Assembly (NCBI GenBank): GCA_030680855.1
Contig: JAUXUN010000005.1
Location: 1-64,000, forward strand
From: Aestuariivirga sp.
Lineage (GTDB): Bacteria > Pseudomonadota > Alphaproteobacteria > Rhizobiales > Aestuariivirgaceae
Direction of reading: 5' to 3'
DNA length: 64,000 nt
Below, in pieces: positions 35,598-46,269 of this stretch. The translations under genes were made by a program, and so were the position numbers. Numbering within the stretch: position 1 is the first letter of the stretch; each line of letters begins with the position of its first letter. The notes below the pieces were generated by a model that saw only the letters and a list, made by a program, of their open reading frames with translations, ran no database searches and was not told the DNA's origin.

Positions 35598-35891
35598 ATG
35601 GCTCGAGTTTGCGAGTTGACAGGCAAGAACCCACTGGCGGGCAACAATGTGAGCCACGCCAACAACAAGGTGAGGCGGCGCTTTCTGCCGAACCTGTGCA
35701 GTGTCAGCCTGATCAGCGATGCCATGGGCCTGACCTACCGGTTCCGCGTCAGTGCCAATGCGCTCAAGACGGTTGAGCATCGCGGTGGGCTTGATGCCTT
35801 CCTTATGAAGGCAAGCAACGATGACCTTTCCATCAAGGCGCGCAAGCTGAAGAGCTCGATTGCCAAAAAGCTGGAAGAAAAAGCTGCCTGA
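35598..35891 (+). CDS. rpmB: 50S ribosomal protein L28
   Basis: A 97-residue ribosomal protein. [33 protein letters not shown] is the family N-terminus, with [20 protein letters not shown] later. A GTGGAG ribosome-binding site precedes the ATG at 35598. Only one Cys (plus one at the NLCS position) is present, so no zinc-ribbon form. It is monocistronic as far as seen. Confidence 0.96.
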   Translation: MARVCELTGKNPLAGNNVSHANNKVRRRFLPNLCSVSLISDAMGLTYRFRVSANALKTVEHRGGLDAFLMKASNDDLSIKARKLKSSIAKKLEEKAA

Positions 35892-35958
35892 TCATTCCAG
35901 ATCCCGAGATTTGCAGTAGCCGCTCCAAAATGGGCGGCTTTTGTTTTAGGTTCCAGCC

Positions 35959-36603
35959 ATGAGCAAGCAGCCAAAACGCCATTCGCCGACGGCAACACGC
36001 AGCGGGGAACCCGTGATTCACCCCTCTGCGGTTTTACGGAATGCCAAGCTCGGGCGCTTTACCGAAATCAGGGAGCGCGTGGCTTTTTCCGACGCGGAGC
36101 TTGGCGACTATTCCTATGTAGAGCGCCAGGCAGAAGTGATCTATGCGAGGATCGGCAAATTCTGCTGTATTGCGGCGAATACGCGGATCAATGCGCTCGA
36201 ACATCCGCTTGAGCGGGTAAGCCAGCACAAGATGACCTACCGCGCAAATGAATATTTCCTGGGCGCCAAGCTTGACAGCGAATTCCGTGAGAAGCGGCAA
36301 GAGAAATTGGTTGTGACGGGCAATGATGTCTGGATCGGGCACGGGGCGATCATCAAGCCGGGGGTGAAGATAGGCCATGGGGCCCTGGTTGCGGCGGGCG
36401 CCATCGTGACGCGCGATGTGCCGGCCTATGCCATCGTTGCCGGGGTCCCGGCAAAATTCCTGCGCTGGCGCTTTGAACCAAAGATCAGTTCACGGATCAT
36501 AGCGCTTGCCTGGTGGGACTGGGAGCATGACAGGCTGGCGGGCGTTGTGGACGACATGCGGCTGTTGAGCGCCGAAGCGTTTCTTGAAAAATATGAGACC
36601 TAA
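35959..36603 (+). CDS. Hexapeptide-repeat acetyltransferase
   Basis: A 214-residue left-handed beta-helix transferase. Hexapeptide turns run from [18 protein letters not shown] to [46 protein letters not shown]. The length and the insert [36 protein letters not shown] resemble the transferase found with phosphonate genes in other bacteria. No phosphonate genes are nearby, so the acceptor is unknown. The stop overlaps the convergent GNAT gene by four bases. Confidence 0.83.
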   Translation: MSKQPKRHSPTATRSGEPVIHPSAVLRNAKLGRFTEIRERVAFSDAELGDYSYVERQAEVIYARIGKFCCIAANTRINALEHPLERVSQHKMTYRANEYFLGAKLDSEFREKRQEKLVVTGNDVWIGHGAIIKPGVKIGHGALVAAGAIVTRDVPAYAIVAGVPAKFLRWRFEPKISSRIIALAWWDWEHDRLAGVVDDMRLLSAEAFLEKYET

Positions 36604-37130
36604 GACTTAGGAGCGCGATAGAACACGAGCGTGGGCTCGCCCTTGTAGGTGGTTTCCAGCTTTCTCACGAAACCGATTTTTTCGGCAAGGCGGATTGATG
36701 CGGTGTTTTCCGGAGCAATGATGGCGGCTGTTTCCATCACGGCAAAATGGGCATCGCCCCACGCTGTGATCGCCAGCAGGGCTTCGGTTGCATAACCCTT
36801 GCCATGAACTGCGGTTTTGAGGGCCCAGCCCAGCTCGGGTTTCCCGTCTAGCGGCGGATCAATACCGCGGTGGAAATCGGCAAAACCCATTTCGCCCACG
36901 TAATAGCCCGTGGCCCGTTCTTCCACTACCCAATAGCCGTAACCTAGCAGTGCCCAATGGCCGGAGTAGCGCAGCAACCGGTTCCAGGCTTCCTCGCGTG
37001 TTGACGGGCGGCCGACGATGAAACGATAGACGGCGGGCTCGGACCACATGGCATACAAAGCCTCAAAGTCCTGAAGGGTGTGTTCCCGCAAGAACAGGCG
37101 ACTGGTTTCCAGGCGCGGGATTGCAGTCAT
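36600..37130 (-). CDS. GNAT N-acetyltransferase, RimJ/RimL-like
   Basis: A 176-residue acetyl-CoA-dependent transferase. [26 protein letters not shown] is the typical RimJ/L start, and the acetyl-CoA loop is around [38 protein letters not shown] closes the fold. The acceptor may be a protein N-terminus or a small amine. It overlaps the upstream phytase-like gene by four bases. Confidence 0.88.
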   Translation of the reverse strand: MTAIPRLETSRLFLREHTLQDFEALYAMWSEPAVYRFIVGRPSTREEAWNRLLRYSGHWALLGYGYWVVEERATGYYVGEMGFADFHRGIDPPLDGKPELGWALKTAVHGKGYATEALLAITAWGDAHFAVMETAAIIAPENTASIRLAEKIGFVRKLETTYKGEPTLVFYRAPKS

Positions 37131-38110
37131 GGCGTATAGGCGAACTGCAGCAGCAATGTTCTTTGCCGCCCGGTGTTGAAGTTGTTGTCTGACAGGATGT
37201 TGACGCGAAGCTCGCCGCCGCGTTCGCAGACCGCAATGCCTTCCATGTTATCGATGGCGTAGAACGGCATGCGGGCTTCCAGCAGTGTATCGGGCTGAAC
37301 AGTTTTCCCTTGTCTGATGGCGCTTGCAGGAAACCGGCTTATGGCCATGCCGGGAAAAGTCGAAGCACTGTAACTGCGCTGCAGAACCAGAATGTCATCA
37401 TTCGGAAGCAGGGCGATGTCGGTAATATTGTAGGTTTCAAGCTGCCTGATGGAGAAGGCGATGCTGCGCCTGCCATTCCAGACCCAGGCCTTGGTATTGC
37501 CCTGGGCATCAAGATTGGTTTCAGCAACGGCGATGTAGTTGCCCTTGAGCGGGCCGCTCTTGAAATAGCCCAGGGATTCCAGTTCGCCATTCATTCTGCC
37601 CCGTACAATGTCCTTGGGCGGGTTCAGCTTCTGGAACCTGGCTGTCATGCCCTTGCCGGCGAGATCATAGGCCCCGACGCGGGTGCGGGTTTCAAAACCC
37701 ACAATGGTTTTTCCATTGGGCCCTTCGGCAACTGCTTCCGCATCGCCCCAGCGCTTGCTTGGCGGCGGCTTTCCCTTGTCATCGAGGATGGGGACGATGG
37801 AGGCTTTGCTGAGGCCTGTGGGAGCATCCCCGCTGTAAGTCACCTTGGCAGTGAGCCAGCGGCCCGCGTCACTGACGGCGCGCAACGCGGTGCACTCGTC
37901 CGACATAATCAGTCCGGACAAGCCGCCGAATTTCTTGTTCCCGCTGGCAAGCTCGATGCCACCGCGCCATTTGAAGGGGCCGAAACTGGTGGCATTGGTG
38001 AGAAGGGCGAAGCGGCTGAGGCTGGACGATGTGATGGTCAGGGGCTCTGCCGAGGCGGATGATGCTGCATGACCGATAATAAGCCCCAGCGCGAGAAGCA
38101 GACCTCTCAC
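37127..38110 (-). CDS. Exported esterase-like-activity-of-phytase domain protein
   Basis: A 327-residue periplasmic protein with an N-terminal signal peptide ([18 protein letters not shown], cleavage about residue 21). The rest looks like the beta-propeller domain called esterase-like activity of phytase: [73 protein letters not shown] and the final DNMEGIAV. Function is uncertain. It starts with GTG overlapping the cobT stop (GTGA), so it belongs to the cobS-cobT transcription unit. Confidence 0.8.
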   Translation of the reverse strand: MRGLLLALGLIIGHAASSASAEPLTITSSSLSRFALLTNATSFGPFKWRGGIELASGNKKFGGLSGLIMSDECTALRAVSDAGRWLTAKVTYSGDAPTGLSKASIVPILDDKGKPPPSKRWGDAEAVAEGPNGKTIVGFETRTRVGAYDLAGKGMTARFQKLNPPKDIVRGRMNGELESLGYFKSGPLKGNYIAVAETNLDAQGNTKAWVWNGRRSIAFSIRQLETYNITDIALLPNDDILVLQRSYSASTFPGMAISRFPASAIRQGKTVQPDTLLEARMPFYAIDNMEGIAVCERGGELRVNILSDNNFNTGRQRTLLLQFAYTP

Positions 38111-39993
38111 GCGCGGGCGCGCCGGCGCGCGGGTTGGGCAGAGCGCTTGTCCTGGGGGCCATTTTCCTCAAAGAGCTCGGCCAGCTTTTCGGTCATGGCG
38201 CCACCCAGTTCCTCGGCGTCGATGATGGTGACGGCGCGCTTATAATAGCGGGTCACGTCATGGCCGATGCCGATGGCGATGAGCTCGATGGGGGACTTGC
38301 CTTCAATATCGGCAATGACCTGACGGAGGTGGCGCTCGAGATAATTTCCGGAGTTCACCGAAAGGGTTGAATCGTCGACCGGGGCGCCATCGGAAATCAC
38401 CATCAAGATGCGGCGCTGCTCCGAGCGCGCCAGCAGGCGGTTATGGGCCCAGATCAGGGCCTCGCCATCGATGTTTTCTTTGAGCAGGCCTTCGCGCATC
38501 ATCAGGCCGAGATTGCGCCGGGCCCGCCGCCAGGGCTGGTCGGCGGATTTGTAGATGATGTGGCGGAGGTCATTGAGCCTGCCGGGGTTTGCGGGCTTGC
38601 CGGCGCCCAGCCATTTCTCGCGCGACTGGCCGCCTTTCCAGGCCTTGGTGGTGAAACCCAGAATTTCGACCTTCACGCCACAGCGCTCAAGGGTCCGCGC
38701 CAGAATATCAGCACAGGTTGCGGCCACGGTAATGGGGCGGCCGCGCATGGAGCCGGAATTATCGAGGAGCAGGGTGACGACGGTGTCACGGAACTTGGTG
38801 TCCTGTTCCACCTTGAAGGACAGGGGATGCATGGGATCAATAACGATACGCACCAGGCGGGCGGTATTGAGCACGCCTTCCTCGAGATCGAAATCCCACG
38901 AGCGGTTCTGCTGGGCCATGAGGCGGCGCTGCAGGCGGTTGGCAAGGCGGGCCACGACGCCCTGGAGGTTGGACAATTGCTTGTCGAGATAATTGCGCAG
39001 CCTTGTCAGTTCCTCGGTGTCGCAAAGGTCTTCGGCGGCAATTTCCTCGTCAAACTGGTTGGTGTGGACCTTGTAGAAATTATCGTTGGTGAGGGACGAG
39101 AACGGAAGCTGCGGCCGCCAGGGTTCGTCGCCATCATCCTGCTCTTCGCCTTCGATGTCATCGGGGGACTCGTCCATGTCCTTCGATTGCTGCTCCATTT
39201 CGGAGGCATCGGTGTCGCCTTCGGAGTCCTGCAATTCCTCGGCGGCGGACTGCTGGCTTTCCTCGTCTTCACCGTCGGTGGTTTCCTGGCGCTCACCCGC
39301 ATCGGGCTCAGTGTCATCCTGATTGTCGGTCTCGTCCGATTGGTCGGGATCGTCGCCCAGCTCATCAGCCATATCGAGGGCGGCGATGATATCGCGCGAG
39401 GCTCTGGCAAATTCCGTCTGGTCGTGAATGGCGCTGCCCAGGTTGCTGAGGCGTGACGCGGCTTTTTCCTCGATCCAGGGGCGCCAGAGATCGACATACA
39501 TCTTGGCGTTGGCGGGCGGCGCCTGGCCGGTGAGCCGTTCGCGCACCATGAGGGCCACGGCCTCTTCTAGGGGCGTGTCCCGGCGGTTGCTGGAGCGGTT
39601 GACCACGGCTTTTGCAAAGCGGTCTTCCAGGGCGGCATTCAGGTTTTGCGCCATGCCCGGCATGGCGTTAGCGCCGAGAGCCTCAATGCGGGCCTGCTCA
39701 ACAGCCTCGAAAACCGCGCGGGCATTCTTACCCTCGGGGCGGTACTTGCTGTGAATCTGGTCCGAGTGGTTGGAAAGCCTGAGGGCGAAACTGTCGGAGA
39801 GCCCACGGGTGATGGCAATGTCCTTGGGCGTGAACTGGCTGGTGACCTGCGGAAGCTTGCACTTGTTGCCGGAGAGCGCAGGCGTTTCATTGCCGAAGCT
39901 CACGGTGAGTTCCGGATCATCGGCAATGGTTTTCATCGCCGTGCTCAGGACGCGCTTGAATTCCTCTGCTTTGCCTTCACGGGCCTCTGCCAT
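38107..39993 (-). CDS. cobT: Aerobic cobaltochelatase subunit CobT
   Basis: A 628-residue subunit of the ATP-dependent CobNST complex that inserts cobalt into hydrogenobyrinate diamide. The N-terminal third is helical. About 210-295 is a strongly acidic Asp/Glu/Ser/Gln linker, typical of CobT. A C-terminal VWA domain has the MIDAS motif DNSGSMRG and SDGAPVDD. It follows cobS by 14 bases; cobN is not in the window. Confidence 0.95.
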   Translation of the reverse strand: MAEAREGKAEEFKRVLSTAMKTIADDPELTVSFGNETPALSGNKCKLPQVTSQFTPKDIAITRGLSDSFALRLSNHSDQIHSKYRPEGKNARAVFEAVEQARIEALGANAMPGMAQNLNAALEDRFAKAVVNRSSNRRDTPLEEAVALMVRERLTGQAPPANAKMYVDLWRPWIEEKAASRLSNLGSAIHDQTEFARASRDIIAALDMADELGDDPDQSDETDNQDDTEPDAGERQETTDGEDEESQQSAAEELQDSEGDTDASEMEQQSKDMDESPDDIEGEEQDDGDEPWRPQLPFSSLTNDNFYKVHTNQFDEEIAAEDLCDTEELTRLRNYLDKQLSNLQGVVARLANRLQRRLMAQQNRSWDFDLEEGVLNTARLVRIVIDPMHPLSFKVEQDTKFRDTVVTLLLDNSGSMRGRPITVAATCADILARTLERCGVKVEILGFTTKAWKGGQSREKWLGAGKPANPGRLNDLRHIIYKSADQPWRRARRNLGLMMREGLLKENIDGEALIWAHNRLLARSEQRRILMVISDGAPVDDSTLSVNSGNYLERHLRQVIADIEGKSPIELIAIGIGHDVTRYYKRAVTIIDAEELGGAMTEKLAELFEENGPQDKRSAQPARRRARA

Positions 39994-40007
39994 TGGCTGA
40001 TGTGCCT

Positions 40008-41027
40008 TCAGGCGATGGCCACATGGGCGGAAGATTCCGGCAGTTCCTCGCCAAAGCAGCGCTGATAGAACTCTGCCACGATGGGGCGTTCAAGCTCGTC
40101 GCACTTGTTCAGGAAGGTCAGCCGGAAGGCGAAACCGATGTCACCAAAGATGTCGGTGTTCTGAGCCCAGGTGATGACAGTTCTCGGGCTCATCACGGTT
40201 GAGACATCGCCCTGCATGAAGGCGTTGCGGGTCAAGTCCGCAATGCGCACCATGTTGGAGATGACCTTCCTGCCTTTTTCGGTGTTGTAATTCTTGCACT
40301 TGGCCAGCACGATGCCGGTTTCCTCCGCATGGGGCAGGTAGTTCAGCGCGGCAACAATGGACCAGCGGTCCATCTGGGCCTGGTTGATCTGCTGGGTGCC
40401 ATGATAGAGGCCGGTAGTGTCGCCGAGGCCCACGGTGTTGGCCGTCGAAAAGAGGCGGAACGCCTTGTGGGGGCGAATGACCTTGGACTGATCGAGCAAG
40501 GTAAGTTTGCCGGAGGACTCAAGAATGCGCTGGATGACAAACATCACGTCGGGACGGCCCGCATCATATTCGTCGAAGACCAGCGCCACGTTGCGCTGAT
40601 AGGCCCAGGGCAGAATGCCCTCGCGGAATTCGGTGATCTGCTTGCCATCCTGCAACACGATGGCATCCTTGCCGATGAGATCGATGCGGCTGATGTGGCT
40701 GTCCAGGTTGATGCGGATGCAGGGCCAGTTAAGGCGGGCGGCCACCTGCTCGATATGGGACGACTTGCCGGTGCCGTGGTATCCGGTGATCATCACGCGG
40801 CGGTCGAAGGCAAAGCCCGCCAGGATTGCCAGCGTGGTGTCGCGGTTGAAAAGATAATCCTCATCAAGATCGGGCACATGTTCGGTGGCCGTGGAATAGG
40901 ACGGCACGATCATGTTTGATTCAAAGCCAAAGAGTTGGCTCACCGATGCGGTGGAATCGGGCATTCCGTGGGCGTCACCATTTGCCATACTATTCATCTG
41001 TTCATTCTTCTCTTCCGGGCGTGTCAT
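40008..41027 (-). CDS. cobS: Aerobic cobaltochelatase subunit CobS
   Basis: A 339-residue AAA+ ATPase of the MoxR-like group. Walker A is GYHGTGKSS, Walker B is VALVFDEYD, sensor 1 is LFSTANT, and [14 protein letters not shown] follows. [17 protein letters not shown] and [23 protein letters not shown] are the CobS N-terminal signatures. A later Met (residue 11) could be the start, since the first ten residues look unconserved. It drives the chelatase with CobT. Confidence 0.95.
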   Translation of the reverse strand: MTRPEEKNEQMNSMANGDAHGMPDSTASVSQLFGFESNMIVPSYSTATEHVPDLDEDYLFNRDTTLAILAGFAFDRRVMITGYHGTGKSSHIEQVAARLNWPCIRINLDSHISRIDLIGKDAIVLQDGKQITEFREGILPWAYQRNVALVFDEYDAGRPDVMFVIQRILESSGKLTLLDQSKVIRPHKAFRLFSTANTVGLGDTTGLYHGTQQINQAQMDRWSIVAALNYLPHAEETGIVLAKCKNYNTEKGRKVISNMVRIADLTRNAFMQGDVSTVMSPRTVITWAQNTDIFGDIGFAFRLTFLNKCDELERPIVAEFYQRCFGEELPESSAHVAIA

Positions 41028-41087
41028 GGAATGCTCTGGGTTCTAAACGGTTCATTGGGGTGCTGCAAGTTCCAGGCAGTGGGCAAA

Positions 41088-41684
41088 CTAGCAGAATCCG
41101 CTGGCCCGCAATGTGTCATAGGCATGGATCACCGCTTTAAGGGTGTCCTCGTTCTCGCGCGAACCGGCGTTGGCATCGGGGTGAAGGCGTTTCACCAGGA
41201 GCTTGTATTGCGACTTGGCTTTTTCAGACGTGGCCGTTTCATCCAGTCCCAGGGTGTTCAGAGCCTTGATTTCGTTCTTGCGCAGGGCGCGGCCCAATTT
41301 GGCGTTAACATTCTCGGCACTGGGGGTGAACATGGCATAGGGATCGTTCACATTCCGGGCCTTGCGACGCATGCCATTGATATTGGCATAAGAGTTCTGG
41401 CCCAGTTTCCAGGTGGGCCGGTGGCCGGTTTGGGCATCCTTCTGGAAGCCCGCCACGGCATCGTCCTTCATCCCCTCAAAATAATTGTAGGTCTTGTTGT
41501 ATTCCTGGACGTGTTGGGTGCAGTAATTGTGGAACTGGCCCTCGGCGCCACGTCCCTTGGGCGCCTTGTGGCGTGACGGCTTGGCACAACCCGGCCATTC
41601 GCACATGGTTGGGGCCGGCGGTTCCTTCTTGTTGGGCCCGGTTTTGATGCGGATCTTGTCGAAATATTTTGAATCAAGTTTCAT
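41088..41684 (-). CDS. J-domain co-chaperone-like protein
   Basis: A 198-residue cytoplasmic protein with a J domain at the C-terminus (about 140-198) where LLVKRLHPDANAG contains the HPD motif. The N-terminal part has four Cys/His positions (CEWPGCAKPSRHKAP then FHNYCTQH), possibly a small zinc site. It lies before cobS-cobT, the order known from rhizobia, and is divergent from bolA. Confidence 0.88.
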   Translation of the reverse strand: MKLDSKYFDKIRIKTGPNKKEPPAPTMCEWPGCAKPSRHKAPKGRGAEGQFHNYCTQHVQEYNKTYNYFEGMKDDAVAGFQKDAQTGHRPTWKLGQNSYANINGMRRKARNVNDPYAMFTPSAENVNAKLGRALRKNEIKALNTLGLDETATSEKAKSQYKLLVKRLHPDANAGSRENEDTLKAVIHAYDTLRASGFC

Positions 41685-41744
41685 GGGGCATGATTATGGG
41701 GATATGAAGCAAAAGTCGCAACCCTGAACCGCACTGGACGCAAA

Positions 41745-42020
41745 ATGAACTTAGGACTGGTTGGAATAACCCTGGAAACGAAGCTGCAAGCGGCATTTTC
41801 ACCCGTTTCCCTGCAGGTGATTGATGAATCGTCGCTGCATGAGGGCCATGCGGGAGCCCGGCCTGACGGGGAAAGCCATTTTCGCGTCAAAATTGTCGCG
41901 GCGGCGTTTCAGGGCAAATCCCGGGTCGAGCAGCACCGAATGATTAACCACGTCCTGGCAGCCGAACTCAAAGAGCGGGTGCATGCATTGGCGATTGAGG
42001 CGGCAGCGCCAAAAACCTAG
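41745..42020 (+). CDS. BolA-family protein
   Basis: A 91-residue protein with the BolA fold. LQVIDESSLHEGHAG gives the conserved His, SHFRVKIVAAAFQGKSRVEQHRMINHVL is the core with a second His, and HALAIEAAAP is the last strand. BolA proteins work with monothiol glutaredoxins in iron sensing or iron-sulfur trafficking. Its stop overlaps the convergent CBS-protein gene by four bases. Confidence 0.92.
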   Translation: MNLGLVGITLETKLQAAFSPVSLQVIDESSLHEGHAGARPDGESHFRVKIVAAAFQGKSRVEQHRMINHVLAAELKERVHALAIEAAAPKT

Positions 42021-43288
42021 CCAAGATTTTCCGGGGTCAGCTTTAGCGAGGTGACCTGGTGCTTGCGCTTTTTCAGCACTTCCAGGCGGAAGCCGTGAAA
42101 ATTGAAAACCTGGCCCACTTCCGGAATCATGCGGGCATCGTGGATGACGAGGCCGGCGATTGTGGTGGCCTCTTCATCCGGCAGATTCCAGTTCAAGGCG
42201 CGGTTGAGATCGCGCAGGGGCACGGTGCCTTCAACAACATAGGAACCATCGGGCTGCGGCTTGATGCCTGAGCTTACGAAATCATGCTCGTCCTTGATGT
42301 CGCCGATGATCTCTTCAATGATGTCTTCAAGGGTAATAAGGCCCTGCACCTCGCCATATTCGTCAACAACGATGGCAAAGTGGGTTTTGCGCCTGAGGAA
42401 CGCCTTGAGCTGGTCAGCAAGAGGGCGCGTATCGGGCACAAACCAGGGCGGGCTCATGACGTCCTCGATCTTGACCTTGGTGAAGTCGCCTTCATTCTCC
42501 TGCAATGCCGCGAACAGGTTCTTGGCATGCAGAATGCCAATAATGTTGTCCTGCTTGTCTTTCCACACGGGAAAGCGCGTGTGCCCCGATTTCAAAACCT
42601 GGTTGACGATTTTTTCGGGCGGGTCGGCAGCATCGATGGTCAGCATTTTGGTGCGGTGGATCATGGCATCCAGCACCTCAAGATCCTGAAGATCGAGAAT
42701 GCCGCCCAGCATGTTGCGGTCGTTGGTGATGAACGCACCCTCCTTGTGGTGCAAATCAATGGTACCGCGCAGTTCGTCGTGGGCGGACAGAACGTTGTTC
42801 ACATTGGACACGTTGACGCCGAAAACGCGGAGGACATTTTTCACGACATATTCAACGGCGATTACAACCGGGCCGAACACCGCCACGAGCACACGCATGA
42901 TGGGGGCAACGGCAAGCGACACCCTTTCAGGATAGGCAATGGCATAGCTCTTGGGCATGACTTCGCCAAAGATAAGCACGAGCACGGTCATGGCCACGGA
43001 TGCGATGACAGCGCCGCTGTCACCGAAGGCTTTGAGGAGGACTGCCGTGGCGAGGGCCGAGGCCGAGATATTGACGACATTGTTGCCAAGAAGAAGTGCG
43101 CCGATGAGCCGCTCACGGCTTTTTGTCAAGGACAGCGCCACCGAGGCGCGCCAGCTTCCGCGGCGCTCCAGTTCGGTAAGGCGGGCCCTTGAGGCAGCGG
43201 TGAGGGCAGTTTCAGAGCCGGAAAAAAACGCAGACAGGAAAAGCAGCAGAACAATTGCCACTGCCGGAATGCTGATGTCAAAATTCAT
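42017..43288 (-). CDS. CNNM/HlyC-CorC family membrane protein with CBS domains
   Basis: A 423-residue inner-membrane protein. The CNNM membrane domain covers about 1-185 ([44 protein letters not shown]). Two CBS domains (about 205-330, with [21 protein letters not shown] and [25 protein letters not shown]) and a CorC/HlyC C-terminal domain follow. Relatives handle Mg or Co export. It overlaps the aroB start by four bases in the opposite-order operon aroK-aroB-this gene. Confidence 0.92.
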   Translation of the reverse strand: MNFDISIPAVAIVLLLFLSAFFSGSETALTAASRARLTELERRGSWRASVALSLTKSRERLIGALLLGNNVVNISASALATAVLLKAFGDSGAVIASVAMTVLVLIFGEVMPKSYAIAYPERVSLAVAPIMRVLVAVFGPVVIAVEYVVKNVLRVFGVNVSNVNNVLSAHDELRGTIDLHHKEGAFITNDRNMLGGILDLQDLEVLDAMIHRTKMLTIDAADPPEKIVNQVLKSGHTRFPVWKDKQDNIIGILHAKNLFAALQENEGDFTKVKIEDVMSPPWFVPDTRPLADQLKAFLRRKTHFAIVVDEYGEVQGLITLEDIIEEIIGDIKDEHDFVSSGIKPQPDGSYVVEGTVPLRDLNRALNWNLPDEEATTIAGLVIHDARMIPEVGQVFNFHGFRLEVLKKRKHQVTSLKLTPENLG

Positions 43289-44418
43289 TTGCTTCTTAAA
43301 TCCTCCGTCAGAAAATCTGCCACAGCCGAATCGGGTACGCTACTGGCAATGAAAGCATCGCCAATGGCGCGCACCAGAATAAATGTCAGCTTGCCGCTTT
43401 GGGCCTTCTTGTCCTGCCGCATGATGGCGACGAGATCGGCAATGGGTGGAAGCGGTCCCTCGATGTCGTTCATATGGGTGGGAAGCCCAGCGGCTTTCAA
43501 GTGCCTGGCAACCCGGTCCGCCGTGCCGGGTTTGCAAAGTTTCTGGTGTTCGGAAAAGCGAAAGGCCTGGACCATGCCGATGGCAACCCCTTCGCCGTGC
43601 AGGAGACGGCTGCTGTAGCCCGTCGCCGATTCAAGGGCGTGGCCAAAGGTGTGGCCGAGGTTGAGCAGGGCGCGAACGCCTTGTTCCGTCTCATCTTCGG
43701 CGACAATGGCGGCCTTGGCTGCGCAGCTCTGGTGAATGGCGTAGGCGCGCGCCTGGGCATCGCCGCGCAGCAAGATGTCCGCATTGGCTTCGAGCCATTC
43801 GAAGAATGACAGGTCGCCGAGAAGGCCGTATTTTGCCACCTCGGCGTAACCGGCTGCCAGTTCGCGGCGCGGCAGCGTTTCAAGCAGGCTTGTGTCGGCC
43901 AGAACCTTAATCGGCTGGAGAAAGGCGCCAATAAGGTTTTTGCCGTGGGCCGAGTTTATGCCGGTCTTGCCGCCCACCGAGGAATCGACCTGGGCCAAAA
44001 GCGTCGTTGGAATCTGAATGAATTCGACACCGCGCCTCAGAATTGCCGCGGCAAAACCGGTGAGGTCACCAATCACGCCGCCACCGAAGGCGATGATTTT
44101 ATCGCGCCGCTCCACGCCGGCGGCGAGCAGTTGTTCGCATAAATCAGCCAGTGCAGTGAAGCTCTTGGTTTTTTCACCGGCGGGCAGAACGATGGCAAAC
44201 GATTTGATGCCTGCCGCTGCAAGGGATGCTTCCAGCGTTTTGAGATGGAGGCGCGCCACGTTTTCATCGGTGACGATGGCGGTGAAAGGCCGGTTGAGAA
44301 GCGGCGAAATGTGGCGGCCGGATTCCTGCAACAGGTGTTCCCCGATATGGATGTCATAGGCCCGGTTTCCGAGATCGACGGATACGGTATCGCGGCGCAC
44401 GCCGTCAGATGCTTGCAT
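43285..44418 (-). CDS. aroB: 3-dehydroquinate synthase
   Basis: A 377-residue NAD-dependent enzyme of the shikimate pathway, second step. Motifs: the NAD region [72 protein letters not shown], metal-binding Glu in [12 protein letters not shown], and His residues in [13 protein letters not shown] and [11 protein letters not shown]. It overlaps aroK by 14 bases, giving coupled expression of two shikimate enzymes. Confidence 0.96.
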   Translation of the reverse strand: MQASDGVRRDTVSVDLGNRAYDIHIGEHLLQESGRHISPLLNRPFTAIVTDENVARLHLKTLEASLAAAGIKSFAIVLPAGEKTKSFTALADLCEQLLAAGVERRDKIIAFGGGVIGDLTGFAAAILRRGVEFIQIPTTLLAQVDSSVGGKTGINSAHGKNLIGAFLQPIKVLADTSLLETLPRRELAAGYAEVAKYGLLGDLSFFEWLEANADILLRGDAQARAYAIHQSCAAKAAIVAEDETEQGVRALLNLGHTFGHALESATGYSSRLLHGEGVAIGMVQAFRFSEHQKLCKPGTADRVARHLKAAGLPTHMNDIEGPLPPIADLVAIMRQDKKAQSGKLTFILVRAIGDAFIASSVPDSAVADFLTEDLRSK

Positions 44419-44998
44419 TGTTTAGCCGCTCCCAGCCCGGCCATTTGGCCAAAATCTTGATGACTTCATTGACCATTTGCGTGTGCTGCACATCGCGGCT
44501 TTCAACCGTAACATCGGCAGTGGCATAGATGGGATAGCGCTGGTCCATCAGTTCTTGCATGACTGCCTCGGGATTGCCGGTCTGCAGCAGGGGACGGTCG
44601 GCGCGTTTCATCACGCGCTTCATCAGCAGGGAGAGGTCGGCCTTCAGCCAGACTGAAATTCCATGGGCCTGAATGCCCTGGCGGGTTTCCTCGTTGATGA
44701 AGGCCCCACCGCCGGTCGACAGAACCTGCGCGCCATTTTCAATCAGGCGTGAAATCACCCGGCGCTCGCCTTCACGGAAATAGGCTTCGCCATGATCCTT
44801 GAAAATTTCAGGGATGGTCTTGTCGGCGGCAATCTCAATTTCATGGTCGGCATCGACAAAGGGGACGTCAAGCTTTTCAGCCAGCCTGCGGCCGATGCTG
44901 GATTTGCCGGCGCCCATCAGGCCGACAAGCACGATCGAATGATTTCCGAGCTTTTCCCGGATATCTTCTATCTCCTTTGAGAGAGAACGCCGCGCCAT
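44405..44998 (-). CDS. aroK: Shikimate kinase
   Basis: A 197-residue kinase phosphorylating shikimate. Walker A is [15 protein letters not shown], the shikimate-binding FVDADHEIE and FREGERRVI follow, then STGGGAF and the lid [10 protein letters not shown]. An N-terminal extension of about 20 residues ([19 protein letters not shown]) precedes the fold. It is divergent from the small membrane ORF/xerD with a 121-bp gap. Confidence 0.96.
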   Translation of the reverse strand: MARRSLSKEIEDIREKLGNHSIVLVGLMGAGKSSIGRRLAEKLDVPFVDADHEIEIAADKTIPEIFKDHGEAYFREGERRVISRLIENGAQVLSTGGGAFINEETRQGIQAHGISVWLKADLSLLMKRVMKRADRPLLQTGNPEAVMQELMDQRYPIYATADVTVESRDVQHTQMVNEVIKILAKWPGWERLNNASI

Positions 44999-45119
44999 TG
45001 TTCCAATCCTTGTGCTGGCGGAGCTTTTAGAACGGCGGGATCAGTGCGCCAAGACTTTTGATTAGGTAGTCATTTACTGGCATCTGGGATAAACTGCCAA
45101 CTGATTTGGAGATTTGCGC

Positions 45120-45263
45120 TTGCCTGACAGCCTTCGGTTCCTGCTTGTAGTTCTCATATTGGCCGGCGCAGTCTATGGCGCCGTGTGGGGGTTGGGAAAT
45201 TTCCCGCCGGAGCAGTCGGAGATCGTGAAATCCTTACCCCATGAAAAACTCAGGCAAAGATAG
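45120..45263 (+). CDS. Small membrane protein upstream of and overlapping xerD
   Basis: A 47-residue frame from TTG at 45120 with GGAGA seven bases upstream. It has a single N-terminal membrane helix (RFLLVVLILAGAVYGAVWGL), then FPPEQSEIVKSLPHEKLRQR. The motif FPPEQ-x-E-x-VK-x-LPHE-L is one I remember from small proteins at the same place in rhizobial genomes. Its last 23 bases overlap the xerD start in another frame, so translation may be coupled. Function unknown. Confidence 0.7.
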   Translation: MPDSLRFLLVVLILAGAVYGAVWGLGNFPPEQSEIVKSLPHEKLRQR

Positions 45264-46200
45264 CATCGCAAAGCCTTCGACAGCGCACCGGCATGTAGAA
45301 CGGTTCCTCGAGATGATGAGCGCCGAGCGCGGGGCGGCGGAAAATTCCCTGCAGGCCTATGGGCGCGACCTCCAGCATTATGTGGCCTTCCTTGAGGCCA
45401 GGGGTGGGGCACTCCTCGCCGCTTCGAGCGACGACATCCGGGCCTATCTGGCAAGTCTTGAGAAGCACGGCTTTGCCCGCACCACGGCGGCCCGGCGGCT
45501 TTCAGCAGTCCGCCAGTTCCACCAGTTCATTCATGGTGAAGGCCTTGTGGCGGCCAATCCGGCAGCCATTGTGGAAAGCCCGAAGGCGGGCCGGCCCTTG
45601 CCCAAGACGCTTTCGACGCAGGACATTGACCTGTTGCTTGCCGAGGCGCAGGAGCGGGTTTTGCGGGCGGAGGGCAAGGGACGTTTCAAGGCTGAACGGC
45701 TCTATTGCCTGCTGGAACTTCTGGCGGCCACGGGCCTTCGCGTCTCCGAGCTTGTCGGATTAACGGTGCGGGCGGTGACCGCGGACGATGCTTTTCTGGC
45801 GATCAAGGGCAAGGGCGGCAGGGAGCGGCTCGTGCCGGTTTCCGACCGGGCCAGACGCGTTCTTCAGGCCTATCTCAAAACCCTTGCGTCGCAAGAGACA
45901 GCAACAGCAAAATGGCTGTTTCCTTCGCATGGGGCAAGCGGCTGCCTGACCCGCCAACATTTCGCCACAGAACTTAAGGCGCTCGCAGCGGCCTGCAGCC
46001 TCGACCTTGGCAAGGTTTCACCCCATGTGCTGCGCCACGCCTTTGCAAGCTATTTGCTGGAATGCGGGGCGGACCTTAGGGCAGTTCAGCAAATGCTGGG
46101 GCATGCGGATATTTCGACCACCCAGATTTACACCCATGTCCAGGCGGGGCGCCTGCAGGCAGTGGTGGAGATTCACCATCCTTTAGCTAAGAAAAGTTGA
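45241..46200 (+). CDS. xerD: Site-specific tyrosine recombinase XerD
   Basis: A 319-residue recombinase that resolves chromosome dimers at dif with XerC. The N-terminal SAM-like core-binding domain covers about 15-105. The catalytic part has Arg in ATGLRVSELVGL, Lys in KGKGGRERLVP, HVLRHAFASY, GHADIS, and the nucleophile Tyr in TTQIYTHV. The ATG at 45241 lies within the small membrane ORF. Downstream is accA. Confidence 0.93.
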   Translation: MKNSGKDSIAKPSTAHRHVERFLEMMSAERGAAENSLQAYGRDLQHYVAFLEARGGALLAASSDDIRAYLASLEKHGFARTTAARRLSAVRQFHQFIHGEGLVAANPAAIVESPKAGRPLPKTLSTQDIDLLLAEAQERVLRAEGKGRFKAERLYCLLELLAATGLRVSELVGLTVRAVTADDAFLAIKGKGGRERLVPVSDRARRVLQAYLKTLASQETATAKWLFPSHGASGCLTRQHFATELKALAAACSLDLGKVSPHVLRHAFASYLLECGADLRAVQQMLGHADISTTQIYTHVQAGRLQAVVEIHHPLAKKS

Positions 46201-46269
46201 CTTTATCCCGTCCGGCGGTCACATCTGGCGCACCCAAAAGCCAATTCATTCAATACCCTTTGAGGACGT

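Noticed and set aside
35014-35619. 201-codon plus-strand open frame in the helicase-rpmB gap
   Set aside because: It overlaps the rpmB promoter and start, is unusually rich in Arg and Phe without any recognisable motif, and carries the direct repeat in two different frames.
38443-39456. 337-codon plus-strand open frame antisense to cobT
   Set aside because: Opposite strand of a confident CobT gene with VWA motif; no protein family seen in the antisense product.
42284-43192. 302-codon plus-strand open frame antisense to the CNNM-CBS gene
   Set aside because: His/Asp-rich product expected from the antisense of this gene; no family recognised.
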